DNA from: Carettochelys insculpta
Taxonomy: Eukaryota; Chordata; Testudines; Carettochelyidae
DNA length: 64,000 bases
Assembly (NCBI RefSeq): GCF_033958435.1
Contig: NC_134147.1
Location: forward strand, 48,354,001 to 48,418,000
Reading direction: 5' to 3'
Made by a program: the position numbers and the translations under genes. The notes under the pieces were generated by a model that saw nothing but the letters and a program-made list of their open reading frames with translations, did not search any database and was not told the origin of the DNA. Every line of letters begins with the position of its first letter. Within the stretch, counting starts at the first letter, position 1. Shown here in pieces: positions 22,452 to 34,217 of this stretch.

Positions 22452-24419
22452 TTGCCTGTGCCCAACCCATGCCATCCACCTCTCAGGATGAGGGCAACAG
22501 AGCACACTCTGCACCAGCCCTGGAGTCGCAGGAGGTAGCTCAGGTAGCAGAAGGTGAAGGTGGCAATCAGCTGGGGACAGAAGCCAGGTTCCTGGAGTCT
22601 CAGGCACTGGAATGCAGGGGAGAGAACAGCAGTGGGCCTTTGGCTGGCACAGCGTAAGGAAGAGTTACAAGGGATTTAATTGGCTCATTCTTTCCCTCCA
22701 GTGATTGTGGGTCTGACCTTCCGGCCCTCATCTCTTGCCCATTCCTTTGTGGCTGCAGCAAAATTGCCAATATCAATAACTGTCTGCAGGATAAATAGTG
22801 CTGGGTTTGTTACAGAAACAACTAGCAGGAATTATTCGGAGTAGTTAAGGGGGAGAAGGCAACGGAATAACAGCCTGAGCTAGGAGAGGGACGGTCGGCA
22901 TTAGCCACGGCAGGGAAATTCTTGACGCCAAGAGCAATCAGGTGGGAGGGGGGCTTTGTCCAGGAGAGTCCTTTGGGAGATCATGAGAGGGAACCAGAGC
23001 AGAGCCAGGAAGGTCAGATTCACTTCTTCCCCGCCATGCACTGACCACGCTAGAGGGTCTGTGGTGCCCTTGCGCTCGGTGACCCTTCAGTGAGCACCCT
23101 GGCACCCTCTGTCCCCGTCATGCAAAAAGAACAGGGCAAATATTGTCTAAAATGGAGGCAAGACTAACGCTGGCCTGTTCTGTTCCCCGTAGCCCCGGGG
23201 CTGTGGAGAAATTCCGCCCCAGCACAGAGGGCCACTAGCCCGAGGGTAATGCTCTGCCCACTTCACGCCCATGGAAGCCAGAGGGGATGGGCAGTGCACC
23301 AGCCATCTGCACCAGGTTGAATTGCATCACGTTTGCAAACATGAGCAATCGACAGGGTGAAGGAAATGGTTTGTGTTGCCCCAGTAAAGTGCTGGCTTGT
23401 CCCCAGGCTACAAAGGTCACAGGGTCTTTTCCAAATAGGCAAAAGCTCAAAACTGGCCCTTCAGAGCTACAGACTCTGAGTGGCTTTCCTCTTTGCCCCC
23501 CTCAGTCCCTCCTGCTTCGGGGCCTCCAGCAGAATCTTCCCCGTCCTGTTTACTGAGACCCATCTCCAATGGCTGCACCCCCAGGAGGGCCTTGTCCCCA
23601 GCAGACTCCCAGTGCCTCTTCTCCCATGGAACTGCCTGGGGCTCCCACTCCCCTTCCTTCATGACAGCCTGACTTCCACTAGCCCCAGCTGCTTCCCTGC
23701 CCTCTTCATGGGCCCAGCTGGGAACAGCTGTTCCAGCACAGGAGCAGCTCCTCACTTATATTGGTTTTGCCCAGGTAATTGTCTGGTGAATTGTCTTCGA
23801 ATTACAGCACTGTCCATCACCCCTGGCCTGTTCCAAATGTGTTCCCCATCCACCAGGGAGAGGCCAGAGTGTCCTCAGAGTACGGTGACCACCCAGGCCA
23901 TGGCCAGGAACTGAAGCAGGCTGCTTGCCAGCAAGTGGGCTATAAAGTCTTGGGCCTGAATGGCCAGAATGCATTATTCACCAACTCACTCAGGGGCTAC
24001 GTTTGCAACAAACTCTATTAACATGGAATGGTTGTCAGCTCCAGCTGAAACCCGCGTCCGAGTGGGCACTGGCACAGCCACTGGAACTCTGTAGTTCTGC
24101 TGCGACTGCCTTCCCCCAGTGCTGAGTCCGGTTCCTGCATTGTGAGTAATGACGCTAATGCAAATGGCTGTCTCCTTTGTTACTGTGATGGCTGTTTGTG
24201 AAATACAAATTACAACTGCAAACGCAGAGAGCGCCATACGCTGGCGTCACAGGCGCATACAATTTACAGCGAGTATTCAGCATTAATGCAAACTCTCTCT
24301 GGGTCTCCTCTGTGTTGATCACTGCAGTGCTGGTAGAGTTTTATACCGGGTCCCAGCCAACACATTGGTCCAGCCCCCACTCCCCCCATTATAGAAGAAA
24401 ATCTTTGAGGCACTCACAG
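22452..24419. other. Unannotated stretch
   Basis: No recognised gene or repeat. Overlapping frames at 23.4-23.9 kb on both strands are compositional. Confidence 0.45.
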
Positions 24420-24436
24420 AAGGTAGCCAACTGACA

Positions 24437-24640
24437 GAGAGATCGCCATGTTCATCTGTATTCTACCAAAACAACAAAGCAGTCATGTAGCGCTTTCAAG
24501 ACAAACAAAATAATATATTAGGTGATGAGCTTTCATGGGACAGACCTACTTCTTCAGATCGTGAGTCTGTCCCACAAAAGCTCATCACCTAATAAATTAT
24601 TTTGTTCATCTTTAAAGTGCTACACGACTGCTTTGTTGTT
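24437..24640 (-). mobile_element. Penelope-like fold-back
   Basis: A complete tail on the minus strand starts with a 31-nt extension (24437-24467) and then an arm AAAACAACAAAGCAGTC... that reappears inverted, ending GACTGCTTTGTTGTT at 24640. The inverted arm again stops short of the extension. Candidate target duplication: AAGGTAGCCAACTGACA (24420-24436) against AAGGTAGAAAACTGATA (24641-24657), 14 of 17 identical, so the insertion looks older than the one at 2107. Confidence 0.8.
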
Positions 24641-25397
24641 AAGGTAGAAAACTGATAACTAACTCAATTGAAATGCAGAGCAAGGACAAGGACGGCTACC
24701 TGAGGCAGCTGATGAACTCAGTGAAAGAAAAGCCATAAGAAAATATTAATAATGATTTTCACTATTCATTATTCCAGACCAAGGTAAGGCAACAAACCCA
24801 AAGCAGCCAGTCGATAAGGCAGAGTATTCATTCGTTCCTACCAGGCAAAGCGATGTCGCGCCTGTTTCAGAGAAACACCTTCCATCGCCGAAAGCGCGAC
24901 TGGGCAAATACAGGCAGTATCGCACGGGGCAGGCAGCAAGAGAAGCTCCGCCTGGGCAGTAACTGGCTCCGTGGGCTGGATCAGGATAGAAACCACGTCC
25001 ATGGGGAAAGAGCCCTTTTGGTCAGAAAGAACAAAGGCATTCTGCTGTGTCCCTGCATATTGGGTGGGGCCCTGCACTTTGCAGTGGGCATCGTCACTGA
25101 TTTATAGCCACGGAGGGCTGAACTTTCCCCTTGGGCAGAGGGCTAACAGGCGACCAGATACCATGTCAATCCTGGTTTGAAAGTTGAAAGGATCCCTCTT
25201 CACAAAAGCGTTTCCCACGGTTATGCCAAAAGTGGCGCATTAGACCCTCCAGAAAGCTCCTGCCACAGCTGGGGTTAGGTGACCTCTCCAGTGGTGTACA
25301 TATGGGTGCCCCACTCTCTGAAGAGAAACATCAGGCCACAGTGACAGCATGGCTTATTCATGGCCCTGGGGCAGCAGGACCTTGTTCTGGGTGGCAA

Positions 25398-25476
25398 GTG
25401 TCAGAAGGGTAGCCGTGTCAGTCTGTATCTCCAAAAACACAGGACTTCTCAAGTGCCACAGGACTTCTCGTTGTAC
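25398..25476 (-). mobile_element. Penelope-like tail fragment
   Basis: Begins with the tail extension (GTCAGAAGGGTAGCCGTGTCAGTCTGTAT region) and continues with an AAAAACACAGGACTTCT / GTGCCACAGGACTTCTCGTTG segment, then stops. The GACTAACAG arm and the centre are missing. Confidence 0.6.
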
Positions 25477-25695
25477 TCGATGGGCCATTTACTCAGGTGT
25501 GAGAAAACATGGGAGGTTTCATCAAAATGGTAGTGAGTTTGGTTTTTTTTTGCCAATATCAATTTTCATATCACTAATTCATGGCTGCATGTAGTGCAGA
25601 CAGATTAAAAGCTTTTGTGAGCTGGTGTTCAAATAAGGCCTTAAATCCAAGGTGCCCAAGAGGCCGTCCTGTTAACAGATTGTCATGTCCACGTT

Positions 25696-25718
25696 AAGAA
25701 AGAAAGAAGAAAGAAAGA
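25696..25718. repeat. (GAAA)n microsatellite
   Basis: AAGAAAGAAAGAAGAAAGAAAG purine run. Confidence 0.9.
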
Positions 25719-27200
25719 TCTCCATGACATAAAACATTCTTTGATGTAGGGCGTGAGGCAGTAAACAGGCCATGCTTGAGAGCCCATTCCATAACCACCT
25801 CCCAGCCCGGGCATTCGAGCCAGCGCCTCTCTGAATGATTTTGTTTTGAATGCTTAAACTGGAGGAGCCTGAGAGATATGGCAAAGATGGTGTCTGGAGG
25901 TAAGATTACAGCTCAAAGCATGTCCTTTCTGGGACAATGTGGACAAGAACTATGCGCATGAGAAATGGCGGGAGTGATAAACGCAGCTACTAACATCTAT
26001 ACAGCCAGACACCAAAAGCTGTGCAAAGTCCTTCCATGACCACAGATGAGCCGAAGGCTAGATCCTGCCATTCTGACCTTTGCAGTGGGTCATGGAGCCA
26101 GGACCAGCCCCTCCTGCCACACCTTAGACTAGTGAGGAAAACTGACCTAGGATGGTAGGAAACTCACTAGCTGAGCCCAGCCTGAGGCAGACACATCTCC
26201 CAAGGCAGACTGAGGTTTGAAACCAAACCTGGATAAGGCTTTGAAAGCCATGAGCGACCTACCTTGCAGGAGTGTTTTGCTCACAGCTTCTCTGAGTGGA
26301 GTGGCTATGTTTGCTGTAGCCTCACGTACATAAGAGAGTAGCCAGGTCTGCTTAGGAGCTACTCAACTTGTACATACATCAGCAGCATCCTGAGTCTTCT
26401 TTTCTTGCCCTCCCACAAAGCCATACATCATCCCCTGCTCCTTCCTATCTGTCATTTCCCCCAAGCTTCTTTTTGCAATTGTCTAGCAAGTTCTTCACTT
26501 GCTGTTGGTTGTCCGTCCGCCAAAGAGCATTGCTTTGAGCTCACCTGGGCAGGAGTCCTTGTATTTCTCAGCGCTGTGCTCTCCTTTGAGCTGCTGGGCT
26601 TCTGGTCACTCTGCAGACAGTTACACCTTTCACCTGCAAAATGCACAATGGCCACAAGATCAATAACTAACCAGCTCTTGTTACCTCTCAGTGCATATCA
26701 GCCAAGTTGAGTAGATATGTTGTGCCAGACTGCACTGTGCTTCTAGCCTGAGGATAGACAACTCAGTATCAGCTGTAACTTACATTCTGCAGTTTTACTC
26801 CAAGTTTCATTTGGCTAAGATCTGAGCTGTGCCAAGGGCAACCTAGTAAGCAGGAACATAGGCAGTTGATATTTCAATTGACAACTCTGACTGTACTTTA
26901 AACTCCTGTCCCTTTGAAGCACGAATGTTGAAATGTTAACTTGGCCATCTTAACAAAAGGGCTTAGCCCTGCGGTGAACACAACACAGAATCTTTGTGAA
27001 CAAGAGTGTTTGGTGCGTGACTGAATCTGGACATTTTCTGTATTTCTTGGTGCTAAAATCCAGGTGGTAGGTCCTGACAGTTCTAGCCAGTTATCCATCC
27101 CACACCTGTAGCTCTGTTCACATCCTAGGTCAGAAATATTGCCTTGAAGAGGTGAACTTAGAAAATGGTTCTTGCTCCACAAGCAGGGCTTGCACACACA

Positions 27201-27889
27201 AGCCGCGTCTACAAGAGCCAGCTACTTCAAAGTAGCCGTGCCAACTTCGAAATAGCGCCCGCCACGTCTACACGTGGTGAGCGCTATTTCAAAGTTGGAA
27301 TTGACATAAGGCGGCAAGACGTCGAAGTCACTATCCCCAATAGGAGATGTGAATAGCGCCCTACTTCGACGTTGAATGTCGAAGTAGGGCACGTGTAAAC
27401 GATCCGCATCCCGCAACATCGAAATAGCGGGGTCCGCCATGGCGGCCATCAGCTGAGGGGTTGAGAGACACTCTCTCCAGCCCCTGCAGGGCTCTATGGT
27501 CACCGTGTGCAGCAGCCCTTAGCCCAGGGCTTCTGGCTGCTGCTGTTGCAGCTGGGGATCCACGCTGCATGCACAGGGTCTGCAACCAGTTGTCGGCTCT
27601 GTGGATCTTGTGCTGTTTAGTGCAAGTGTGTCTGGGAGGGGCCCTTTAAGGGAGCGGCTGGCTGTTGCCCTGGAAGTACTAGTCCACCCTGTGACCCTGT
27701 CTGCAACTGTTTCTGGCACCCTTATTACGATGTGGGCCGCTTTGGTGTTTAGATGCTCCCCTGCAGGACCTACTTTGATGTAGTGCTGCCCAACGTCGAC
27801 GTTGAACGTCGACGGCACCAGCCCTGGAGGACGTGTAGATGCTATTCATCGAAGTAGCTTATTTCGATTTTGCTACATCGAAAGGAGGG
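27201..27889 (-). mobile_element. Non-autonomous TIR transposon, TCTACAC termini, copy B (inverted)
   Basis: Homologous to 20171-20881 but on the opposite strand. The left end carries GCCGCGTCTAC and the GCTACTTCAAAGTAGC palindrome. The centre contains the same CCCCAGCTGC..CAGCAGCAGCCAGAAGCC segment, though the start codon equivalent is GTG here. The right end stops at CTACATCGAAA without the final TCTACAC block, where a LINE 3' end begins. It is thus clipped or was inserted at that boundary. Confidence 0.7.
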
Positions 27890-28105
27890 TAGGTCCATCA
27901 ATAGCTATTAGCCAAGATGGGCAGGGATTCAACCACGTGTCCCTAACCCTCCAGTTCCCACTAGCTGGTACTGGATGACAGAAGATGGACTCACTCATTG
28001 ATTGCCTGTTCTCTTCATTCCCTGGCACTGACCACCCTCAGGAGACAGGGTACTGGGTTAGATGGACCTTTGGTCTGAGCCAGTGTGACTGATCTTATGT
28101 TCACA
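27890..28105 (+). mobile_element. LINE 3' end (CR1-like subfamily)
   Basis: Matches the layout of a sauropsid LINE 3' UTR: CTATTAGCCAAGATGGGCAGGG, then TTGATTGCCTGTTCTCTTCATTCCCT, GGCACTGACCACCCTCAGGAGACAGGGTACTGGG, TTAGATGGACCTTTGGTCTGAG, ending in a decayed TTATGTTC tail. The same end is present inverted at 31836-31960. Confidence 0.7.
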
Positions 28106-28696
28106 AGTTTAACTGCTTGTTCCATTTCCACTAGCATAGAAGCCTTGTGTTATGCAAGCAGTCAGATGAGATTATTACAGTGGCGGCTTCTGGCATTAAA
28201 ACCTATGGCAGAAATTGAGGCCAATGGGAGTTGTAAGGTTGAAGTAATGGAACCTGGATTCTACTTTACTGGCCAAATTATTTCATGTGAAAACTCCCAT
28301 GGTATCAGTGAAATTACTCCAGCAGAGAAGTTTAACTCCATGAAAGCCAAACATTCATTTTGTACGGAACCAGTGAAGAATTTAAATCACAGGCAGAAGA
28401 GAAGCTGATTGTAACCTTTTATTGGAACAAAGACTCTGTGGTAACTTTGAACGTTGTTACCAGCGCAGGCTGTGATGGGAAGGACAAACCATTATCCATC
28501 TAAAAGAACTTTTGCAAACCAGGAAGATGAGATTGGCATTTGTGCCAAAGCGCTGAGGAGCTAGGACATAGGAGGTATGTCCTACTGGTCGGCTACCTGT
28601 CCAAGGCCAGAGCCTCAGTTGGTATAAATCATTTGGTCAATGACGCCTTGCTGATTTGCCTCACTTCACATGCAACCCAAAGCTTTGCATGTGTCT
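28106..28696. other. Unannotated stretch
   Basis: The 107-residue frame at 28085-28408 starts inside the LINE tail and has no recognisable domain. No gene is supported. Confidence 0.45.
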
Positions 28697-29085
28697 ATAG
28701 AATTGTAGACCACTAGAACTGGAAGGGACAGTGGGAGATCATCAAGTCAAATCCCCTGCCCTCACGGCAGGGCCAAACGCCACCTAGATCATCCCTGATA
28801 GATGTTTGTCTAACCTGCTTTTGGAAATCTCCAATGCTAGAGAGTTCACAACCTCCCTGGGCAATTTATGCCAGTGTTTAACCACCCTGACAATTTTCCT
28901 AATGTCCAGCCTGAACTAACCTTGCTGCAGTTTAAGCCCATTGCATCTTGCCTATTCTCAGAGGTTAAGGAGAATAACTTTCCTCCCTCCTCTTTGTACC
29001 AAGCTTTTAGGTACTTGAAAGCTGTTGTCCTGTCCCCTCTCAGGCTTCTCTTTTCCAGTTTGAAAAATAATCCCACAGGTGAAGT
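28697..29085 (-). mobile_element. CR1 LINE 3' end
   Basis: On the minus strand, C-terminal CR1 coding remnant (translation includes LRGDRTTAFKYLKAWYKEEG and further SENRQDAMGLNCSK) followed by the 3' UTR with GGGATGATCTAGGTGGCG and AACTGGAAGGGACAGTGGG on the plus-strand complement side. Frameshifted and 5'-truncated. Confidence 0.85.
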
Positions 29086-30950
29086 TTGAAGTCACAACCT
29101 CAGCCTTGCTACTCAGAGTACTGACCTATAAATACCGTGTATGAACCAGTTGTGCCTCTGGAGTTCTGACTGAGTTTTAACATGCAAGATTGTCCTACTC
29201 AGGCTATGCTGCTCTGAGCTGAGTTTGGGCATCTGTCTGTTTGTCTGCTCATCCCAGGGCATTGCTCTGAATTGGCTTTTTTCCTTCTGCACCTTCTCTC
29301 CCACCCACCAGCCCATGCACTGGGCCCCACAGAGTTCATTGCAAGTTGTTTAAGAGCTTACGAAAAGTTAGCAGAGACAGCTCTGTTTCCACTCTCTTCT
29401 AAAATCTATTTTCCCCTCCCAAGCTATTTGTTACATACAAGAGTAAAGGCTAAATAAACACATCAAAGCAACTGAAAAACATATCAACATTCACTTCAAA
29501 CTAGAACTCACTGAAGTGTAAAATGAGGCCCCTTGTTCCACAAATCTCTAGCAAAGAGCACAGTTAGGTAACCCACCTAGAATTTTGCAGTGGCAGAGTT
29601 TAACGCACCATGCACGCCTCGCAAAGTCACTACTTTGCATCTCAATAAAAAACACCCTTCTCAGTCAGAGTCCCCACCCGCCTTCCATCTCAGAAAGGGT
29701 CAGAAGCAATTCAGTGGATGCAGCTTTTTTTCTGTTGCTAAAACCAAAGCAGGTCATCGACGAAATGCTAAAGTCTGCTCCCGGTGCCAAGAGATTGTGA
29801 GGGGAAAGAGGCAGTACGGAGACACTGTCCTACCTACAATCACCCTGGTGCAACCCTGTGGTTTATCCTCTGGCCAAAATGCCAAATTCACCCCAAACAA
29901 GACTTTCCCCTTTTGAACCCATTCGCTCGCAAGCAGCTAACAGCGAAACAGCTCTCAAACGGATGTGCATGAGTGGTCAGCGCATGCAAAGGACGTTCCC
30001 CATGTTGAGTGGCTGCTCGTGGCTAGGCACTACTTGTGTCCTGTAGCTCTGGAAATACTAAAGGGACAATCAAACCAGCTTCATTGGCCTCCTGACGATC
30101 CCCTTGGGCTCCTGAATACAGACTCATTCTACACCTCCCGGCCTGCTGCATCTGGAGCACCTCTGCACGCCCACCCTCACCAGCCACTGCCATGACCTGA
30201 CGGCACCGCAGACTACTCTAAGCTGCTCCAGAGGCTGAGTTAGCTCCATGATGAGCCAAAGCCACCTTTTCCACTCAGCCCCTCCCCATCCCAGCCCCTT
30301 TGGGTTAGAGGGTCTAGCTGGGGACCTTGGCTTGACTTTAAGACAATTTGCCCTCTCCTGCAAGTGCTGGGGATAGGTTCTGGTAGCTCAGGATCTCTGG
30401 TGAGTCAGAATGAACATATTATTAAGCAAGGCCCCGTTCAGCCAAACTAAATATATACGTATGCCCAATAAGGACCAATTCATTTACTGAATTGGTCTAT
30501 TAGCTATCCCTGAAATAAACTTCCAAACCTTAATTAGACCATTGTGATTAACTGGAAGAAATTGAGCCCTGGAAGCAGCTCAGCTAGGAATACATTCGCT
30601 CTCCTTTACTGCCAAAATCTGGAACATCCACGGGAACAGCCTTCTAAAGTTAATGCAAAGAGAGATTTTGCCTTACAGTGTGACAAAAACACACAAGACC
30701 ACATGCCATCTGCTGAACCAGCCTCAACAGAGGAGTTAAAACCAGAAAGACAAGGCTGTAAAGAAGGAGAATGAGCCGGCGAGAAATTCTGCAGAGGAGA
30801 TGAAATGAAGAGAAATCTGACAAATAACCAATCTTTAGACCATAAAAAATGTGGCTGTAAATTGTTGTCTGTAACGTAGTTTATTTCTGGATCAACACAA
30901 AAGGGCATTAGAACATAACTGGGCCATTGAGCACTCATGACTGTAATGGA
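29086..30950. other. Unannotated stretch
   Basis: No exon or recognised repeat. Several overlapping 60-130 residue frames at 29.6-30.8 kb have no domain signature. Confidence 0.45.
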
Positions 30951-31069
30951 GCTGACGGTGTTAGTCACAATGGGAGGTTTGCTGATCCGAGTTGGTAAGG
31001 GCAGCATTTTGTCTTGGTTGATTTCAAGCTGTTGTGTCTGGGTTAGATTTTCTTTTTGTCTTTGTTTAT
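30951..31069. repeat. 119-bp dispersed repeat, copy 1
   Basis: Closely similar (roughly 86% by eye) to 34098-34217 in the same orientation. Both run from GCTGA.GG...TTAGTC to the block TTTCAAGCTGTTGTGTCTGG and TTGTCTTTGTTTAT. The second copy lies inside an interruption of a CR1. The element class is unknown. Confidence 0.7.
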
Positions 31070-31248
31070 TTGGACCTCAGTTGTGCACTTTCTTCTCAGT
31101 CAAGCAAAACCGCCCGCAGAATTAAGTGTTGGACTGTGAAATACTGTGGGCAATGCGTTCAGGCAACTGTTATTGCTTCATCAAGTGCGGGACAGATGGT
31201 AACTTGGAAATGCTCTGGTTTGCTGGACCTAAATCTCGTGTTGAATAG

Positions 31249-31560
31249 TAACAGAGAGGAAGCTGGGCTAGTCTATATACTATCAAAACAAAAAAGCAGT
31301 CAGGTAGCACTTTAAAGACAAGCAAAATAATATATTAGGTGAGCTTTCGTGGGACAGACCCACTTCTTCAGACCATAGCCAGACCAGAACAGACTCAATA
31401 TTTAAGGCACAGAGAACCAAAAACAGTAATCAAGGTTGACAAATCAGAAAAAAATTATCCAGGTGAGCAAATCAGAGAGCGGGGGGAGGGGAGGTCAAGA
31501 ATTAGATTAAACCAAGTATGCAAAAGAGCCCCTATAATGTCCCAGAAAATTTCATGGTGT
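31249..31560 (-). mobile_element. Penelope-like 3' UTR and tail
   Basis: Reading the minus strand: UTR sequence (CTCACCTGGATAATTTTTTTC, then TTAAATATTGAGTCTGTTC), the centre GGTCTGAAGAAGTGGGTCTG / CCCACGAAAGCTCACC, the arm with GTGCTACCTGACTGC and the terminal extension ending near 31249. There is no inverted arm in this copy, so it shows the uninverted arrangement of the same tail seen in the fold-back copies. Confidence 0.8.
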
Positions 31561-31835
31561 GGCATGTCCTGTGCACTCTGCTTTTACGCCTGCTGTGCAA
31601 ATGTGTGCATTACACAGCTCCCAGGGCACCTTGCTGAGCTGCAGTTTGGGGCATTGCTGTCTTCTGATCCACTGTGCACCTAGAAATTCACTTTATATGG
31701 TTGTTGTCGACACTTGAGAGACTGAGCGCCATGTATGGTCTGATGTGACTAAGAGAGTTCAAGTACACAGTTCAGCATAAACTGGACTTTGGTGCAAACC
31801 ACAAGAGCTGACTGGGGATGACTGTGTTGGCTGAG

Positions 31836-31960
31836 TGAATAAGAACATAAGAACGGCCATGCTGAGTCAGACCAAAGGTCCGTCTAGCCCAGTATCCCGT
31901 CTCCCAACAGTGAGCAATGCCAGAGGGAATGAACAGAACAGATAAAATCATTGGGTGATC
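31836..31960 (-). mobile_element. LINE 3' end (CR1-like subfamily)
   Basis: Plus strand begins AATAAGAACATAAGAACGGCC and continues with CAGACCAAAGGTCCGTCTAG, the reverse complement of the 3' end at 27890-28105. The AAGAACATAAGAAC repeat is the decayed tail microsatellite. Confidence 0.75.
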
Positions 31961-32231
31961 CCTCTGCTGTGGTCCAAAAACTAGTCTGCTGGGTAATGAG
32001 GGAGTAAAATGAGATGAAAGTGGTGAAGCCTGGGGTTAGAATGTGCAGGAGGAAGAGTCTGAGACTGATGTGGTGGACAAGGGAAACCATACAGAGAGTT
32101 GGTTTTGTAGCAATGTATCACAGAAATGTAGGACTTGAAGGGACCTTGGTAGGTTGTCTAGTCCAGTCTCCTGCACTGAGGCAAGACAAAGCATTATCTA
32201 GACCCACAGGCCTTCTGTCGACATAACTCAA

Positions 32232-32506
32232 GGAGTGTCTACACACTTCACGCATTGTCGACTGGACAGAACTCTGCATTTTCCTCAACGGTATTATCGA
32301 GGAAAATTTGAGGCATAATAATTTCCAGATATAGTACTGTCGACAAAAGTGCAGTATAGCCACTTCTTTCGACAGAGAGGGCTCCCCCTCTCTGGCACCA
32401 GAAGGCAGTGCAATCTGGCCGTTCCCTGTCGACAGAGCAAGTTGTGTGTAGATGCAATCTGTTGGCAGAGGTTCTGTTGACAGATGCTTCTAGTGTAGAC
32501 ATAGCC
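32232..32506. mobile_element. 275-bp TIR MITE, TCTACAC termini, second family
   Basis: Left terminus GGAGTGTCTACAC, right terminus as reverse complement GGCTATGTCTACACTAG. The interior carries repeated CTGTCGACAG / TTCGACAGAG motifs. The termini resemble the 20171 and 27201 elements but the body is unrelated, so it is a distinct MITE family probably mobilised by a related transposase. No clean target duplication is seen. It interrupts the long CR1. Confidence 0.65.
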
Positions 32507-33156
32507 ATAGTGTCCAACACACTAGCCGCTAGCCGCATATAGCTATGTGGCCACTTGATTATGGCTAGGTAGCTTGAACAATTGATATATTATCAGAATA
32601 ATGCGGCTAATTCACTATAGCAGCCGCCAGTGTAGTGACTAATGCTTCTGAACTACTTGGACACCATGGACTAGACCATCACTGATGTATTTTTCTAACC
32701 TATTCTTCAAACCTCCAGTGCTGAAAATTTTATACCCTCTCTAGGTGATTTCTTCCTGTGCTTAACTACCCTGGCAGTTAGGAAGTTTTTCCTAATATCT
32801 AACCTATTATCTCCCTTGCTGCAATTTGAGACCATTATTCCTTGTCCTGTCCTCAGTAGATAAGGAGAACAATTTATCACCCTCCTCTTTGTTACATGTT
32901 TTATGTCCCCCTCTTAGTCTCTTCTCCAGACTGAAAAAAAAAACCTCATTTTTTCAATCCTTCTTTGTACGCCATGTTTTATAGATCTTTAGTCATTTTT
33001 GCTGTTCTCTTCTGGACTCTCTTCAGTTTCTCCACCTCTTTCTCAAAGTGCAGCACCCAGAACTCAACACCTCCAGCTGAGGCCTTATCAGTGCCAAACA
33101 GAACAGAAAAAATTACTTGTCATCTCTTGCCTGCAGCACTTCTGCTAACACGTCCC

Positions 33157-33479
33157 AGGCTGGGGATCATTGACTCTGACAATGGCTCATATCCCCCTGT
33201 CTGATCTGACTTGTTTTTTTCCTCTTTTGATACCTACCATTGATACTGGGCCATTTCCACCTTGCTGAATAGACCTTGTCAGCTCTGGCCGTCCCTTTTT
33301 CTGGGACCCCACTCTTTAAATACTCCTCTGAAACCACACACCCCCATTCATGCATCTGACGAAACGGGTCTTTGCCCACGAAAGCTTATGCTCCAAAATA
33401 TCTGTTAGTCTATAAGGTGCCACAAGACGTCTTGTTGTTCTCGAAGCTACAGACTAACATGGCAACCTCTCTGATTCTT
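33157..33479 (+). mobile_element. Penelope-like 3' UTR and tail
   Basis: Plus-strand Penelope-like tail with the centre CATCTGACGAAACGGGTC / CCCACGAAAGCTTATGCTCC (33354-33394), the arm TATCTGTTAGTCTATAAGG and a full terminal extension ending in CTCTCTGATTCT near 33478. The preceding 180 bases look like its 3' UTR. It interrupts the antisense CR1, whose sequence resumes at about 33480 (CAACAATGTTATATTGTTG). Confidence 0.75.
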
Positions 33480-34097
33480 ACAACAATGTTATATTGTTGA
33501 TGGACATTTAGCCACTGTGAGCCCAGATCCTCTTCTGCTCTGCTCCTTCCTTGGCAGTCATTTGCCATTTCATATTTGTGCCATTAACTATTTCTTCCTA
33601 TTTGCATTGTCCTGACTGAGTTTTGTCCTGTTCATTTCAGAACTTTTTTTTTTTAGTTTGTCCAGATCATTTGGAAGTCTCACCAGGCCTCCCAAGCCCT
33701 CGCGGCCCCTCCCGGCTTGGGAATCACCCACACGTTTGAGAAGTGCACTCTCTATGCCAGCATCCAAAGCACTGAAGGTGATCTTGACTAGAACCAGACA
33801 CAGGACAGACAGACCCTTGCAGGAGCCCACTCGGTATGCCCTTCCAGCTTGACCGGAGAAGCATTAACAGAGTTGTCCTGTCCATAGGATGGTTTGGGGT
33901 GGCCGCCTTTGGCTCCATGCTTTGGGGTGCCCTGCCTCAACTGTCCTATGCGCAGGGCCCAGGAGAGTATCAGGGGCCTGGCACTTTCCACCCTCTTCTG
34001 TTTTGCCACGGCAGCAGGAAGCAGAGCACCCTGCCCCAAGGGAACTCTAGTTCCTGCTGCTTGTTTGCTCCATGATGTTTCTGGGTGCCAAAGTTAA

Positions 34098-34217
34098 GCT
34101 GAGGGGATTAGTCGTAATGGGAAGCTTGCTGATGCTAGCTGGTAAGGACAGCACTTTGTCTTGGCTTGTTTCAAGCTGTTGTGTCTGGGTTAGATTTTCT
34201 CTTTTGTCTTTGTTTAT
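34098..34217. repeat. 119-bp dispersed repeat, copy 2
   Basis: Direct-orientation partner of 30951-31069. It is followed by TCCCAGGTTCGCAGACAGGTGC, which on the minus strand has a faint tRNA-like look but lacks a proper split promoter. Confidence 0.7.

Larger units (their letters stand above)
24658..27200. other. Mostly unannotated stretch
   Basis: Holds one Penelope-like fragment (25398-25476) and a GAAA microsatellite (25696-25718). No exon recognised. Confidence 0.45.
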
